Origin: Phycisphaerales bacterium
Lineage (GTDB): Bacteria > Planctomycetota > Phycisphaerae > Phycisphaerales > UBA1924
Assembly: GCA_007693785.1 (NCBI GenBank)
Contig: RECY01000017.1
Coordinates: 1-64,000, forward strand
Direction of reading: 5' to 3'
Length of the DNA: 64,000 nucleotides
Both the position numbers and the translations under genes were made by a program. Of the stretch, positions 40,254 to 48,640 are shown one piece after another (the stretch's first letter is position 1; each line of letters starts with the position of its first letter). The notes under the pieces were generated by a model. It did not search any database and was not told where the DNA came from. It worked only from the letters and a program-made list of their open reading frames with translations.

Positions 40254-40856
40254 CTACAGCCCGTACCCGCCCCGCATCGACGACCACGCCCGCGACAGAC
40301 GACCGTACATCGCCTCCAGGCTCGCCGGGATCACACGCACCTGCCCCAGCACCGTCATGTAATTCACGTCCCCGCCCCACCGCGGCACCAGGTGCACGTG
40401 CAGATGCTCCGGCACCCCCGCACCCGCCGCCCGACCTTGGTTGATCCCGATGTTCACGCCCTGCGGGTCCAGCGCCCGCTCCAGCAGGTCAGCCGCCAGA
40501 TCCACCAGCGCCCACAACGACGCACGCTGCCCCGCGTCGTAATCGGTCAGCCTCGGGCGGCTCTCCCCCAGCGCCACCAGCAGGTGCCCGTTCGCGTACG
40601 GGTACCGGTTCAGCATCACCATCCCCGCGCCCGTACGCACGATCACGAGCTGCGCCTCGTCCGCCTCCGGGTTCAGCCAGTAGTCGCGGAGGAAACACCC
40701 CGTCCCGCCCGCCGACGTCGCCAGACCGCGCTCCTTCTGGTCCACCTCGTCGATGTACCCCATCCGCCACGGCGCGTGCAGGGCGGGCACGTTGCCCGTC
40801 GGCTGGTCCGTCGGGCGGAGCCCGCCTGGAAACGGGCCGGGTTGCTGCTGCGCCAT
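40254..40856 (-). CDS. HIT-family nucleotide hydrolase or phosphorylase
   Basis: A 200-residue cytoplasmic protein of the histidine-triad superfamily. The active-site block PEHLHVHLVPRW (149-160) supplies H-x-H-x-H with the nucleophilic middle histidine. A preceding N-R-Y-P-Y-A-N-G-H-L-L-V segment is typical of the branch related to Ap4A phosphorylase/hydrolase. Likely substrates are dinucleoside polyphosphates or nucleoside phosphoramidates. GGAGG about ten bases upstream supports ATG 40856. It is divergent from the CBS-domain gene. Confidence 0.88.
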   Translation of the reverse strand: MAQQQPGPFPGGLRPTDQPTGNVPALHAPWRMGYIDEVDQKERGLATSAGGTGCFLRDYWLNPEADEAQLVIVRTGAGMVMLNRYPYANGHLLVALGESRPRLTDYDAGQRASLWALVDLAADLLERALDPQGVNIGINQGRAAGAGVPEHLHVHLVPRWGGDVNYMTVLGQVRVIPASLEAMYGRLSRAWSSMRGGYGL

Positions 40857-40998
40857 CGTTCACACCCTCCGACGATCGCCCGCGGGGTTCTCGGACCCGC
40901 ACCGACCGATGCTAACCCCGCCCCAGCCCGAAAGCCCGGGCCCGAGGCGACCGATGATCACTTCGGTCGTGTCAGACGCCGACCGGAGGCCTTTCCCC

Positions 40999-41460
40999 AT
41001 GATCGTCGATGACATCATGACCCGCGACGTCGTCACCGTCGGGCTCGACGACAGCGTCAAATGGGTCCGCGCCATCTTCGACGAGCGACGGTTCCACCAC
41101 CTCATCGTCACCGAAGGCGGCAAGGTCGTCGGCGTGCTCAGCGACCGCGACCTCCTCAAGCACATCTCCCCGTTCATCGGAAAAATGGGCGAACGCCCCC
41201 AGGACATCATCAGCCTCGAAAAACGCGTCCACCAGGTCATGAGCCGTGCGCTCATCAGCGCCAAGCCCGGAACGGACGTCTGCGACGCGGCCGTGCTTTT
41301 TGTCGAAAACCGCGTCGGCTGCCTCCCGATCATCGACGACGCCGGGCGCTGCGTCGGGATCGTCAGCCTGCGCGACCTCATGCGCGCCCTCGCCGGCATC
41401 GCCGGGTGCAACATCCCCCCGCGCGAGCTCGACGAAGACGCGAAGCCCAAAGCCGCGTAA
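40999..41460 (+). CDS. CBS-domain pair protein
   Basis: A 153-residue protein composed of two CBS motifs. The first runs from residue 1 (DIMTRDVVTVG, then G-K-V-V-G-V-L-S-D-R-D-L) and the second from about 78 (V-M-S-R-A-L-I-S, then C-V-G-I-V-S-L-R-D-L). CBS pairs bind adenine nucleotides or related ligands and regulate attached or partner proteins; no effector domain is fused. A GGAGG box at 40984-40988 precedes ATG 40999; earlier in-frame starts (40909, 40954) are low-complexity. A short tail of charged residues follows. Partner unknown. Confidence 0.9.
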   Translation: MIVDDIMTRDVVTVGLDDSVKWVRAIFDERRFHHLIVTEGGKVVGVLSDRDLLKHISPFIGKMGERPQDIISLEKRVHQVMSRALISAKPGTDVCDAAVLFVENRVGCLPIIDDAGRCVGIVSLRDLMRALAGIAGCNIPPRELDEDAKPKAA

Positions 41461-41527
41461 CCCGCCGCCCGCGCCCGACGCAAACGCCCCGCACGTGCGC
41501 ACCACCCGTGCGCACGACGACGCGGCT

Positions 41528-43411
41528 TCACATCCGGTCCACGTGCGGGATGCCCAGCGTCTCGAGCCCATCCTCGAGCACGCGGGCCGTCAGGGCGCAC
41601 AGACGCAGCCGCGACGCCCGCACGCCCGCCTCGCCCTTCAGCACCGGGCAGTGCTCGAAGAACCCGCTGAACGCCCCCGCGAGGTCGTAGAGATACGCGC
41701 ACAACCGGTGCGGCTCCAGGTGCTCGGCCGAGCGGCGCACCGACGACGGGTACGCCAGGAGCTGCATCGCGAGCGCCTTCTCCGCGGGTTCGCCGACCGC
41801 CAGCGGCGCGCGCTCGAAGCCGGCGGTGTCGATCCCCAGCTCCGCCGCCTTGCGGAAAATGCTCTTGATCCGCGCCAAGGCATACAGCAAATACGGCCCC
41901 GTGTTGCCCTGCAGCGCGACCATCCGGTCGTAGCTGAACACGTAGTCCTTGATCCGGTCGTTGCTCAGGTCCGCGTACTTGATCGCCGCGATGCCCACGA
42001 CCTCCGCGATCGGCAGGCGCTCGGCCTCCGGCGTGTCGGGGGAGGACTCCGCGACCTTCTCCCCGGCCCGCGCGATCGCCTCGTCCAGCAGCTCGCTCAG
42101 GCGGATGTTCTCGCCGGAGCGGGTCTTGAAGGGGCGGCGGTCCTCGCCGAGGACCATGCCGAACGCCGCGTGTTCGAGTTTCGCCTCGCCCGCGCCGGTC
42201 GTCGCATAGCCGGCTTTGTGCGCCGCGCCGAAGACCTGTCGGAAGTGCAGCGCCTGGCGTGCATCGACGCAGTAGACGACGCGGTGCGCCCCGAGTGTCC
42301 GCACGCGCCGGCGGATCGCGGCGACGTCGGTCGTCGCGTAGAGATAGCCGCCGTCGCTCTTGCGCACCAGGCAGGGCTCCTCGATCCCCCCCACACGAAC
42401 GACCACCGCCCCGCCGGCCTCTTCCTCAGCGACGCCCCGCTCGATCAGGTCGGCCACGAGCGGCGCGAGCTCCTCGCGGTAGCTGCTCTCGCCGGCGCTG
42501 TCTTGCTCGGTGATGCGTGTCTTGAGGCGGGCGCAGTTGTCGAGGCAGGCCGCGATGGTGACGTCGTAGAGCTTCTGCCAGACCGCCTCCACCTCGGCGT
42601 CGTGGTTCTGCAGGCGCACGAGCGTCTGCTTGCTCGCGCTCAGGTTCGCCTCGGCGGCCTCGTGCTCGCCCTCGAGCGTGCGCACGTCGTCCTCGAACTC
42701 CGCGTCAACCTTCGGGTGCCTCGCCCAGGCGCGCCACATCTTCAGCTTCGCGGTCGGCGGGGTGGACTCGGCCTTTGCCTCCTTATAAAGCCGGTCGAGG
42801 TCGTCGAGCGTGACGGCGTCGAGGTCGAGCTTGCCTTGGGCCGCCTGCTCCATGAGCGTGCGCGTGACCATCGCGATCGGGAGCCCCCAGTCGCCGACGT
42901 GGTTCTGGCGGATGACCGTGTGCCCGAGTCGCTCGAAGAGGCGGGCGAGCGCGTCGCCGATGACGGTCGAGCGGAGGTGCCCGACGTGCATCTGCTTCGC
43001 GAGGTTCACCCCGCAGAGGTCGACGACGACCGTCTCGGGCTCCGCCGGCGCCTCCAGCCCGAGGGCGGGCGAGTCGAGCTGCGCGAGCAGGCGGGCGAGG
43101 GCCTCGGGCTTCAGGCGGACGTTGATGAACCCCGGGCCGGCGATGTCGGCATCCGTCAGCGGCTCGACCAGATCCGACAGCAGCGGCCCGACCTTCTCGG
43201 CCAGCTCCGACGCGATCTCCCGAGGCTTGCGCCCGAGGATCTTCGCGAGCGGCATCGCCGCGTTGGACTGAAAATCGCCCAGTTCGGCCCGCTTGCTTGG
43301 CGTGATCAGCGGGTCGGCGTCGGCGGGGGCGCCCTCGATCGACGCGATCGCCTGGCGAAAGGCGTGGGTCAGCAACTCGACAGGGTCGAACTCAGAGCGG
43401 TCGGCGGGCAT
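41528..43411 (-). CDS. argS: Arginine--tRNA ligase
   Basis: A 627-residue class I aminoacyl-tRNA synthetase. The N-terminal additional domain (F-Q-S-N-A-A-M-P-L-A-K) leads to HVGHLRS (142-148), the class I HIGH motif, then R-Q-N-H-V-G-D-W-G, Y-A-T-T-D-V-A-A-I and the C-terminal anticodon-binding helices with F-F-E-H-C-P-V-L. As is usual in ArgS, the KMSKS loop is not canonical. Length is somewhat above the usual 550-580 because of insertions (e.g. around residues 210-330 with an acidic helical segment). It is essential and appears monocistronic, convergent with the CBS gene. Confidence 0.96.
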   Translation of the reverse strand: MPADRSEFDPVELLTHAFRQAIASIEGAPADADPLITPSKRAELGDFQSNAAMPLAKILGRKPREIASELAEKVGPLLSDLVEPLTDADIAGPGFINVRLKPEALARLLAQLDSPALGLEAPAEPETVVVDLCGVNLAKQMHVGHLRSTVIGDALARLFERLGHTVIRQNHVGDWGLPIAMVTRTLMEQAAQGKLDLDAVTLDDLDRLYKEAKAESTPPTAKLKMWRAWARHPKVDAEFEDDVRTLEGEHEAAEANLSASKQTLVRLQNHDAEVEAVWQKLYDVTIAACLDNCARLKTRITEQDSAGESSYREELAPLVADLIERGVAEEEAGGAVVVRVGGIEEPCLVRKSDGGYLYATTDVAAIRRRVRTLGAHRVVYCVDARQALHFRQVFGAAHKAGYATTGAGEAKLEHAAFGMVLGEDRRPFKTRSGENIRLSELLDEAIARAGEKVAESSPDTPEAERLPIAEVVGIAAIKYADLSNDRIKDYVFSYDRMVALQGNTGPYLLYALARIKSIFRKAAELGIDTAGFERAPLAVGEPAEKALAMQLLAYPSSVRRSAEHLEPHRLCAYLYDLAGAFSGFFEHCPVLKGEAGVRASRLRLCALTARVLEDGLETLGIPHVDRM

Positions 43412-43502
43412 GGGTGAAATGTAGGGGACGTCGACAGATGGGGAGAGCGGGGAGCGGGCCGAGAGCGGGGAAGGACGCGAGAGGCGGGAGCCCTCACCCC
43501 AG

Positions 43503-43523
43503 CCCTCTCCCAGGGGGAGAGGG
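43503..43523. repeat. Short GC palindrome upstream of argS
   Basis: CCCTCTCCC-agg-GGGAGAGGG forms a nine-base hairpin, preceded by C-C-C-T-C-A-C-C-C-C-A-G. This combination is the form taken by a common dispersed short repeat of many bacterial genomes. No T tract follows. Confidence 0.5.
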
Positions 43524-43534
43524 GGTTGCTGCGG

Positions 43535-44491
43535 TCAGCGGGCGGCCCACTCGTCGAGCAGCGCGTAGAGCGCCTCGGCGAGCACCGCGACGTGCGGCCC
43601 GGGGATCTGGCTCTGCGGATGATCCAGCACCCCGAGACGACGGGCGTCGCCCGCCTCGGTCGGGAGCGTCCCCAGACGCCCCATCGCCTCGACCGCCGCC
43701 TCGCTCGTGCGCACGTCCACGGGCGTGCGGCTCGGGGGCACGACGTCGCTCAGGGTTCCGGCCGGCTCGCCGGGCGTCGCGCGGATCAGCACAATCGCGC
43801 CCGGGTTCAGGCGGAGCACGTCCTCCGCGTCCAGATCAACCCAGGGCGAGGCGTCCGCCGGGAGGGCGCTCTCGAAGCCGGCGCGGAGAAGCAGGTCGTG
43901 GTGCCAGCTCCCCGGGCCGAACGCCGCGGGCGGGTTTACCGCGCCGAGCAGCAGCACCGGGCCGAGCGCGACGCGCGCCTCGAAGGTCGCCTGGTCCGGC
44001 GGGGCGAGGGCCTCCTGCATGCGCTCGATCAGCGCGCGCGCCTCGTCCTCGCGCCCCACGATCGTGCCGACGTCGTAGGTCGCGGTCCCCACCTCTTCGA
44101 TCGTCAGCAGGCGGTAGTCGCGCATCCACCACCCGTGGGTGTTCGCCATCTCCTGCATCCGCGGGGGGTAGTCGCGCGTGCCCCACTGCGTGAGCACGTG
44201 GGTCGGATTGGCCCGGAGCAGCGCCTCGTAGTCGATCCCGCTCTGATCCCCGCCCGCGGGCACCGAGGCCGGGAGCAGGCGGTCGAACCCGTGCCGAGCG
44301 ACCGCGAGCTCCGCCGCGTCCAGCTCCGCGAGGATCACCCCGAACGCCGGGCTGAGCGCCGCGACCCGGGCGCCCGACAGCGGCTCGGGCGCACCGGGGG
44401 TGCTCCGCGGGCTGCGGACGAGCGTCACGACCATCGCCAGCAGCACGATGATCGGCACCACGATCAGGACGTGCCGAACTTCTTTATGCAT
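43535..44491 (-). CDS. BtuF/FecB-like periplasmic substrate-binding protein
   Basis: A 318-residue protein with an N-terminal membrane segment (VLIVVPIIVLLAMVVTLV) that may be an uncleaved anchor, since no lipobox Cys is seen. The body matches helical-backbone binding proteins for corrinoids or iron chelates: R-V-A-A-L-S-P-A-F-G-V-I-L near the start, D-Y-E-A-L-L-R-A-N-P-T-H-V-L, then R-A-L-I-E-R-M and D-L-D-A-E-D-V-L-R-L-N-P-G-A-I. ATG 44491 follows GGGAGG and overlaps the stop of the BshC-like gene by eight bases. No permease or ATPase is adjacent. Ligand undetermined; B12 is one candidate. Confidence 0.78.
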   Translation of the reverse strand: MHKEVRHVLIVVPIIVLLAMVVTLVRSPRSTPGAPEPLSGARVAALSPAFGVILAELDAAELAVARHGFDRLLPASVPAGGDQSGIDYEALLRANPTHVLTQWGTRDYPPRMQEMANTHGWWMRDYRLLTIEEVGTATYDVGTIVGREDEARALIERMQEALAPPDQATFEARVALGPVLLLGAVNPPAAFGPGSWHHDLLLRAGFESALPADASPWVDLDAEDVLRLNPGAIVLIRATPGEPAGTLSDVVPPSRTPVDVRTSEAAVEAMGRLGTLPTEAGDARRLGVLDHPQSQIPGPHVAVLAEALYALLDEWAAR

Positions 44492-45953
44492 CCGACGAAC
44501 CTCCCGGGGCGACCCCTGGTTGAGCATACCGCGCCGCGCGGGTCGGCACGCCCCCCGACGCGCCTTCGAACGCCCGGCCCGTGCGCACGCGCAGCGCCGA
44601 CAACGCCCGCGGGGGGTGCAGGGCGAAGCTCCACGCCCGATCCGCGCGGAGCCCGCTCGCCTCGCGCTCGCGCTGCAAGCGCTCCGCCGTCGCACGAAGT
44701 TCCGCCAACGCGGACGCGTGCGCACGCCGGTTCTCCGCGAGCAGCTCGTGCATCGCGCGGAACCGCGTCGCGCGTTCTCCTGGGTCGGCGGCGGCTTCGA
44801 TCGCCCGGACGTGCGCACGCTTGCGCTCGGCGAGGGGTCCGTCGCCCAGCATCGCCGGGTCGTGGGCCGCGTGGTGCGCGCGCCAGCGGGCGCGGGCGAG
44901 GTCCGCCTCGGTGGGGATCGGGGGCGAGGGGCCGGGGAATTCCAGAAGCACGGTCGCGGTCGCGACGACCGCGGGCGCGAGGCGCGCCCACCCGAGCCAT
45001 GCCTCGAGCCACCGTTCCGTAACGCGGTCGTACCCCGGCTGGTTCGCGCCGCTCCCCCCGCCGCCGGTGCCGTGGATGAACAGGTCGCACGCGCCGAAGC
45101 GCACCAGCCCGGTCATGAGCAGCCCGCGCGGGGCGAGGGCATCGCGCTCGCCGAGCCCGCGCAGCCGCTCACCGGTCGCGGGCAGGCGTCGGTTGTCGCG
45201 GAGGATCCAGAGCGGGAACTCGCCCGGGGCGAGCGCGCGGATGCCCGGGCCGGGGCCGACGCCCTCGATCGCCCCGTTGTACGACCCGCGGCACGCCTCC
45301 GGCTCCGCCCGCATCTTCTCGACCAATTCCTGAAACAGCGTCGTTCGCCCGAGCGCGAGCGAGCTCAGGAGCGTGACGCGCGGCTCTTCCGGCGGGAGCA
45401 GGTCCTCGCCCGTGCGCGCGAGCTGGTCGGCGAGCGAAGCCGCGCCCGCGTGCGCGCGCAACGCGTCGGCGATCGCCTCCAGTCGCCCGGGAATCAGCTC
45501 GCCCAGGCCCCGCTCGATCGCGTCCTCCATCGCCGACAGGTCCGCGATCGCGGGGCGGAGCCCGAGCGGGCGGGCGGCGTCGTCGGGCGCGAGCCGGATT
45601 GCCCGCGCGTCGATCCCGCCGGGGTGCCCGGGCGTGCGCACGGGAATGCGAAGCACGCCCGCGTCGTCGGCGTCGTGGTCGACCACGAGCCAGGCCGAGC
45701 CCGCGTTCGTGCGCTCGGCGAGGGCGGTCAGGGCGAACCGCTTCGCAAGGATCCCCGGGTGCCACAGCCCCGGCTGGTGCCCGCTGAGCACCACCGGGCG
45801 ATCGATCGGGAGCCCGAACTCGGCACGCAGGCTCGCGCGGGCGGCGGCCTGAGCACTGGTGGCACCGTTGAAATGCTCACGCACGAGCGTGGGCCAGCCC
45901 GTGGGCGAGGGGCGGCAGGACGGCTCGGGGGCGGGTGTCTGGGTTTCGGGCAC
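44484..45953 (-). CDS. Uncharacterised protein with a BshC-like N-terminal motif
   Basis: A 489-residue soluble protein. Near residue 55 it has VVLSGHQPGLWHPGILAKRF and then W-L-V-V-D-H-D-A-D-D, which parallels the V-V-T-G-Q-Q-A-G-L-F-x-G-P-L and E-D-H-D blocks of BshC, the bacillithiol cysteine-adding enzyme. The remainder, including a glycine-rich F-I-H-G-T-G-G-G-G-S segment and a basic C-terminal helix, does not let me confirm that. Other bacillithiol genes (bshA, bshB) are not in the window. It is translationally coupled to the downstream BtuF-like gene, an unexplained pairing. Confidence 0.6.
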   Translation of the reverse strand: MPETQTPAPEPSCRPSPTGWPTLVREHFNGATSAQAAARASLRAEFGLPIDRPVVLSGHQPGLWHPGILAKRFALTALAERTNAGSAWLVVDHDADDAGVLRIPVRTPGHPGGIDARAIRLAPDDAARPLGLRPAIADLSAMEDAIERGLGELIPGRLEAIADALRAHAGAASLADQLARTGEDLLPPEEPRVTLLSSLALGRTTLFQELVEKMRAEPEACRGSYNGAIEGVGPGPGIRALAPGEFPLWILRDNRRLPATGERLRGLGERDALAPRGLLMTGLVRFGACDLFIHGTGGGGSGANQPGYDRVTERWLEAWLGWARLAPAVVATATVLLEFPGPSPPIPTEADLARARWRAHHAAHDPAMLGDGPLAERKRAHVRAIEAAADPGERATRFRAMHELLAENRRAHASALAELRATAERLQREREASGLRADRAWSFALHPPRALSALRVRTGRAFEGASGGVPTRAARYAQPGVAPGGSSDA

Positions 45954-45962
45954 GGGGCGCTC

Positions 45963-46042
45963 CGGAACGAGCCGCGACCGTGAGGGAGCGGTCCCCGACG
46001 GCCGAGGGTGCCGGACCGGTCCCTCACGGTCGCGGCTCGTCC
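45963..46042. repeat. Long inverted repeat upstream of the BshC-like gene
   Basis: The left arm begins ACGAGCCGCGACCGTGAGGG and the right arm is its complement, C-C-C-T-C-A-C-G-G-T-C-G-C-G-G-C-T-C-G-T, each continued by G-G-A-C-C / G-G-T-C-C bases, giving arms of nearly 30 bases around a 19-base centre. It sits between the convergent-facing ends of the BshC-like promoter and the glycosyltransferase stop. It may be a dispersed palindrome or a terminator of the glycosyltransferase... a T tract is lacking. Confidence 0.7.
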
Positions 46043-46050
46043 GAGGGAGG

Positions 46051-46821
46051 CTAGCCGCAGTTCGCGGGGGTTTCGTGGCAATCGCCGGGGATCACCAGCC
46101 CCTCAGCCGCCCCGGGTTGGAGGCGATCCGCGCACCGCTCGAGCTCTTTCGCCAGCACGCACCGGTAGTGCCGGAGGCGGACGTCGCGATCGTTCAACGG
46201 GCCGCCGAAGGTGCGGTTGAGGTCGTTATAGATCAGCCGAACCGGGATCTCGCGGATGCGGAGCCGGTTCGCGACCGCCTGCACCCAGAACTGAAGGGGG
46301 AAGGCGTAGCCGGGCTCGTCGAGGTGGAGCGTGGCGAGCGGGGCGACGCGGTACGCCTTGAACCCGCAGAACGCGTCGGTGAGCGAGAGCCCGAGGCGCC
46401 GGTTGAGTTCGTCGGTGATGTGCATGTTGATCGTGCGCCGCTCGGGTGGCGGGAGGTCGTCGCCGTCGTGCTGTCGCAGATAGCGCGAGCCGCTGACGAT
46501 GTCGGCGTCGCCGGCCGCGGCGGCCTCGAGGAATGCCGGGATCGCCGCGGGCTCGTGCTGCTCGTCGCAGTCCATCGTGATGATCCAGTCGAAGCCGTCC
46601 ACCTGGGCCCAGCGGAACGCGTCGGCCAGGCTCCGCCCGTACCCGCGGTTGGTCGAGTGACAGATGACCTCAACAGGAAACTGCGCGAGCAGAGCGCTGG
46701 TCGCGTCGGTGGAGCCGTCGTCGAGCACAAGCACGTCCGACGCGTGCGCCAGCACACGCTCCAGCACCCGCGCGACGTGCTTCTGCTCGTTGTACACGGG
46801 GATGGCGACGAGCGTGCGCAT
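46051..46821 (-). CDS. Family 2 glycosyltransferase
   Basis: A 256-residue GT-A fold protein. Residues 1-15 (LVAIPVYNEQKHV) and VLDDGSTD (32-39) form the nucleotide-sugar site, and MDCDEQH (83-89) supplies the D-x-D metal motif. A late segment R-L-I-Y-N-D-L-N-R-T-F-G resembles polyprenyl-phosphate sugar transferases, such as DPM1-type enzymes, but lacks C-terminal membrane helices. Product is likely a lipid-linked sugar or a glycan of the envelope. ATG 46821 follows GGAG; the upstream in-frame extension to 46926 is basic and not family-like. It is divergent from the exoprotein gene at 47118. Confidence 0.88.
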   Translation of the reverse strand: MRTLVAIPVYNEQKHVARVLERVLAHASDVLVLDDGSTDATSALLAQFPVEVICHSTNRGYGRSLADAFRWAQVDGFDWIITMDCDEQHEPAAIPAFLEAAAAGDADIVSGSRYLRQHDGDDLPPPERRTINMHITDELNRRLGLSLTDAFCGFKAYRVAPLATLHLDEPGYAFPLQFWVQAVANRLRIREIPVRLIYNDLNRTFGGPLNDRDVRLRHYRCVLAKELERCADRLQPGAAEGLVIPGDCHETPANCG

Positions 46822-47117
46822 GCGGGCTCCATGTCGGCGTGGGCGGCGTGGGCGTCCGGGTCGCACCGCTTTCGCAAGCGGTACCCCGGACGGATGCGGT
46901 CGGCTGCGATAGCGCTCAGAGCGCATGAAGACTCTACGCAGCGATGAAGCGGGGGCGGCAGGACAAGCCTCCGGAGACTTTGCCGTGGATTGAGAGGGTT
47001 TTTATGCTTGCGAACATGGGGGTTTTAGGTACAATAGTTTGAGTTTTGTTTGGTTTTGAGCCGAGACGCTCACCGGAGTGGGCGTCGGCTCGGGACAGAT
47101 GTGGATTGGAGACGCTG
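46822..47117. other. Divergent regulatory region with leader hairpin
   Basis: This 296-bp region includes an AT-richer stretch at 46986-47050 and the promoter candidate at 47008-47035. In the probable leader of the exoprotein mRNA, GAGCCGAGACGC and GCGTCGGCTC pair (47058-47092) to form a hairpin ahead of the ribosome-binding site GGAG at 47107-47110. Confidence 0.5.
47008..47035 (+). promoter_or_regulatory. Candidate sigma-70 promoter of the dockerin-type exoprotein
   Basis: TTGCGA (47008-47013) and TACAAT (47030-47035) are 16 bases apart in a locally AT-rich segment about 85 bases before the ATG. Good -10, moderate -35. Confidence 0.55.
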
Positions 47118-48509
47118 ATGCGGACAAATCGTGGATTGGTGATGTCGTCGGTATTGGTCGCGATCGCTGGGCTTTCGACCTCAGCGCTTGGGCAGGGCCC
47201 GGGTTCCGGGTCCGCTGGCGGCAGCGGCCGGTGCGTGGAAACACGGAGCGTTGTGCAGACCAGCGTGACATGGTCGTTTAATCTGTATCTGGGTGCCAAA
47301 TGTGAACTGACGTCAGCTCAGGGTGGGGTATCTGCCACCGCGAGCGTGGGCACTCTGGCGATTGGCAATAAACCAGAACCTTGCCCCTGCGAGAACGAAG
47401 AATCTTCAGAAATGGACGTTGGAGGCCCGATCACGGCGGATCTGCTCACCCATAGCCCGATTTCGGTGGGTGCGTTCCAAGAGGGATGCGGAGATGACTA
47501 CGGCGCCGGCTGGCCAGTGCGCGGCATCGCGGAGGCCGATAGTTTTCTGACGGCGACCAGTGGACGATTCAAGACGTTTACCCAGTCGACTTCGTGGTCC
47601 CGTTCGAATCCTGTCGATCGAGATTGCGACGGGCGGTGTGAAGACATCGAGTTCTGCGTGCACATGGGGCTGCCGGTCGCGGTTGCCACGGGGTGGTACG
47701 CCGCGGAACTCTCGGAAACATGCCAAGACTGGATGTTCGTTCCCTCGGCTTCGGTGAAGGTTTTCATCGATTCTGACCTGCTCTCGGAGCGGTGCCCGTG
47801 TTTCCCTCTTCTGGCCTGTGAGAAGGGCGGAGGAGTCGCTCCCGGAGTGGATCCCGGGGCTGGCTCGGGCACCCCGGGCCAGGACCACTTTGATGAGATC
47901 GGCGGCGGCGAACCGGCGACGGCCTTGTGGTTCACGGTGATGAACGTCACGCTCACGGACGCGTTCGGGCAAGAAACCACGACGAGTTTCCAAGGGACCA
48001 TCGGTGTCGATGACAACGGCGATCTCGTGCAGGAGGGGATCTTCGAGGGCTTGGAGACCCCACCCACAGGAGATCAGGACGTGGCCCTTGCCGCAAGCGT
48101 CAATCTCCCGGTGGACACCACCGGCGCGGTGGCGATCTACGTCTCGGTCGACACGATCGATATGACCGAGGCTCTTATGGGCGACCTCAACGGCGACGGG
48201 CAGATCACTTTTGAGGATCGCGTCATCGTGGCCAGCGCCCTCGGCACACCGTTCGGTCAGCTCGGATACGACCCGCGGGGGGACTTTGACGGCAACGGCG
48301 TGATCGACGCGAGCGATCTGGCAGCCATGAACGCGCTCGTCTGCATCGCCGACGTCAACGGCGACGGGGTGGTCGACAACGACGACCTGTCCGAGTATCT
48401 CGACTGGTTCAGCACCGCCGACCCGCGGGCCGAGATGGACGGCCTCCCGGGCATCACCCTCGACGATCTCGACACCTTCCTCGCCGCATTCGCCAACGGC
48501 TGTAACTGA
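47118..48509 (+). CDS. Secreted Cys-rich protein with dockerin-type calcium-binding repeats
   Basis: A 463-residue exported protein: signal peptide RGLVMSSVLVAIAGLSTSAL, then a Cys-rich N-terminal domain with C-P-C-E-N-E and D-C-D-G-R-C-E-D-I-E-F-C motifs probably held by disulfides, a linker, and a C-terminal set of calcium loops: GDLNGDGQITFEDR, G-D-F-D-G-N-G-V-I-D, A-D-V-N-G-D-G-V-V-D, ending in N-G-C-N. The loop region is of the GC-dockerin type seen also at 1-1254. No catalytic motif is seen. GGAG 7 bases ahead fixes ATG 47118. It is followed by a strong terminator and is transcribed alone. Confidence 0.85.
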   Translation: MRTNRGLVMSSVLVAIAGLSTSALGQGPGSGSAGGSGRCVETRSVVQTSVTWSFNLYLGAKCELTSAQGGVSATASVGTLAIGNKPEPCPCENEESSEMDVGGPITADLLTHSPISVGAFQEGCGDDYGAGWPVRGIAEADSFLTATSGRFKTFTQSTSWSRSNPVDRDCDGRCEDIEFCVHMGLPVAVATGWYAAELSETCQDWMFVPSASVKVFIDSDLLSERCPCFPLLACEKGGGVAPGVDPGAGSGTPGQDHFDEIGGGEPATALWFTVMNVTLTDAFGQETTTSFQGTIGVDDNGDLVQEGIFEGLETPPTGDQDVALAASVNLPVDTTGAVAIYVSVDTIDMTEALMGDLNGDGQITFEDRVIVASALGTPFGQLGYDPRGDFDGNGVIDASDLAAMNALVCIADVNGDGVVDNDDLSEYLDWFSTADPRAEMDGLPGITLDDLDTFLAAFANGCN

Positions 48510-48540
48510 GCCGACCCCCGGCGGCCGAGCCTGAGAATCC

Positions 48541-48578
48541 CACGCCGGGCGCGGGCGACCGCGCCCGGCGTGCTCTTT
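48541..48578 (+). terminator. Intrinsic terminator of the exoprotein gene
   Basis: CACGCCGGGCGCGG and CCGCGCCCGGCGTG are perfect 14-base arms with a four-base loop, followed by CTCTTT. Located 31 bases after the stop at 48509. Confidence 0.8.
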
Positions 48579-48640
48579 CAGGTCCCCCCCGCACGCGCAG
48601 CCCGCGGGCCAACCCGGCCTCGTTGGGCTCGCGGTGCTGC

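Noticed and set aside
40164-41012. Plus-strand frame opposite the HIT gene
   Set aside because: Proline/arginine/histidine-rich antisense shadow; the HIT motif and ribosome-binding site support the minus-strand gene.
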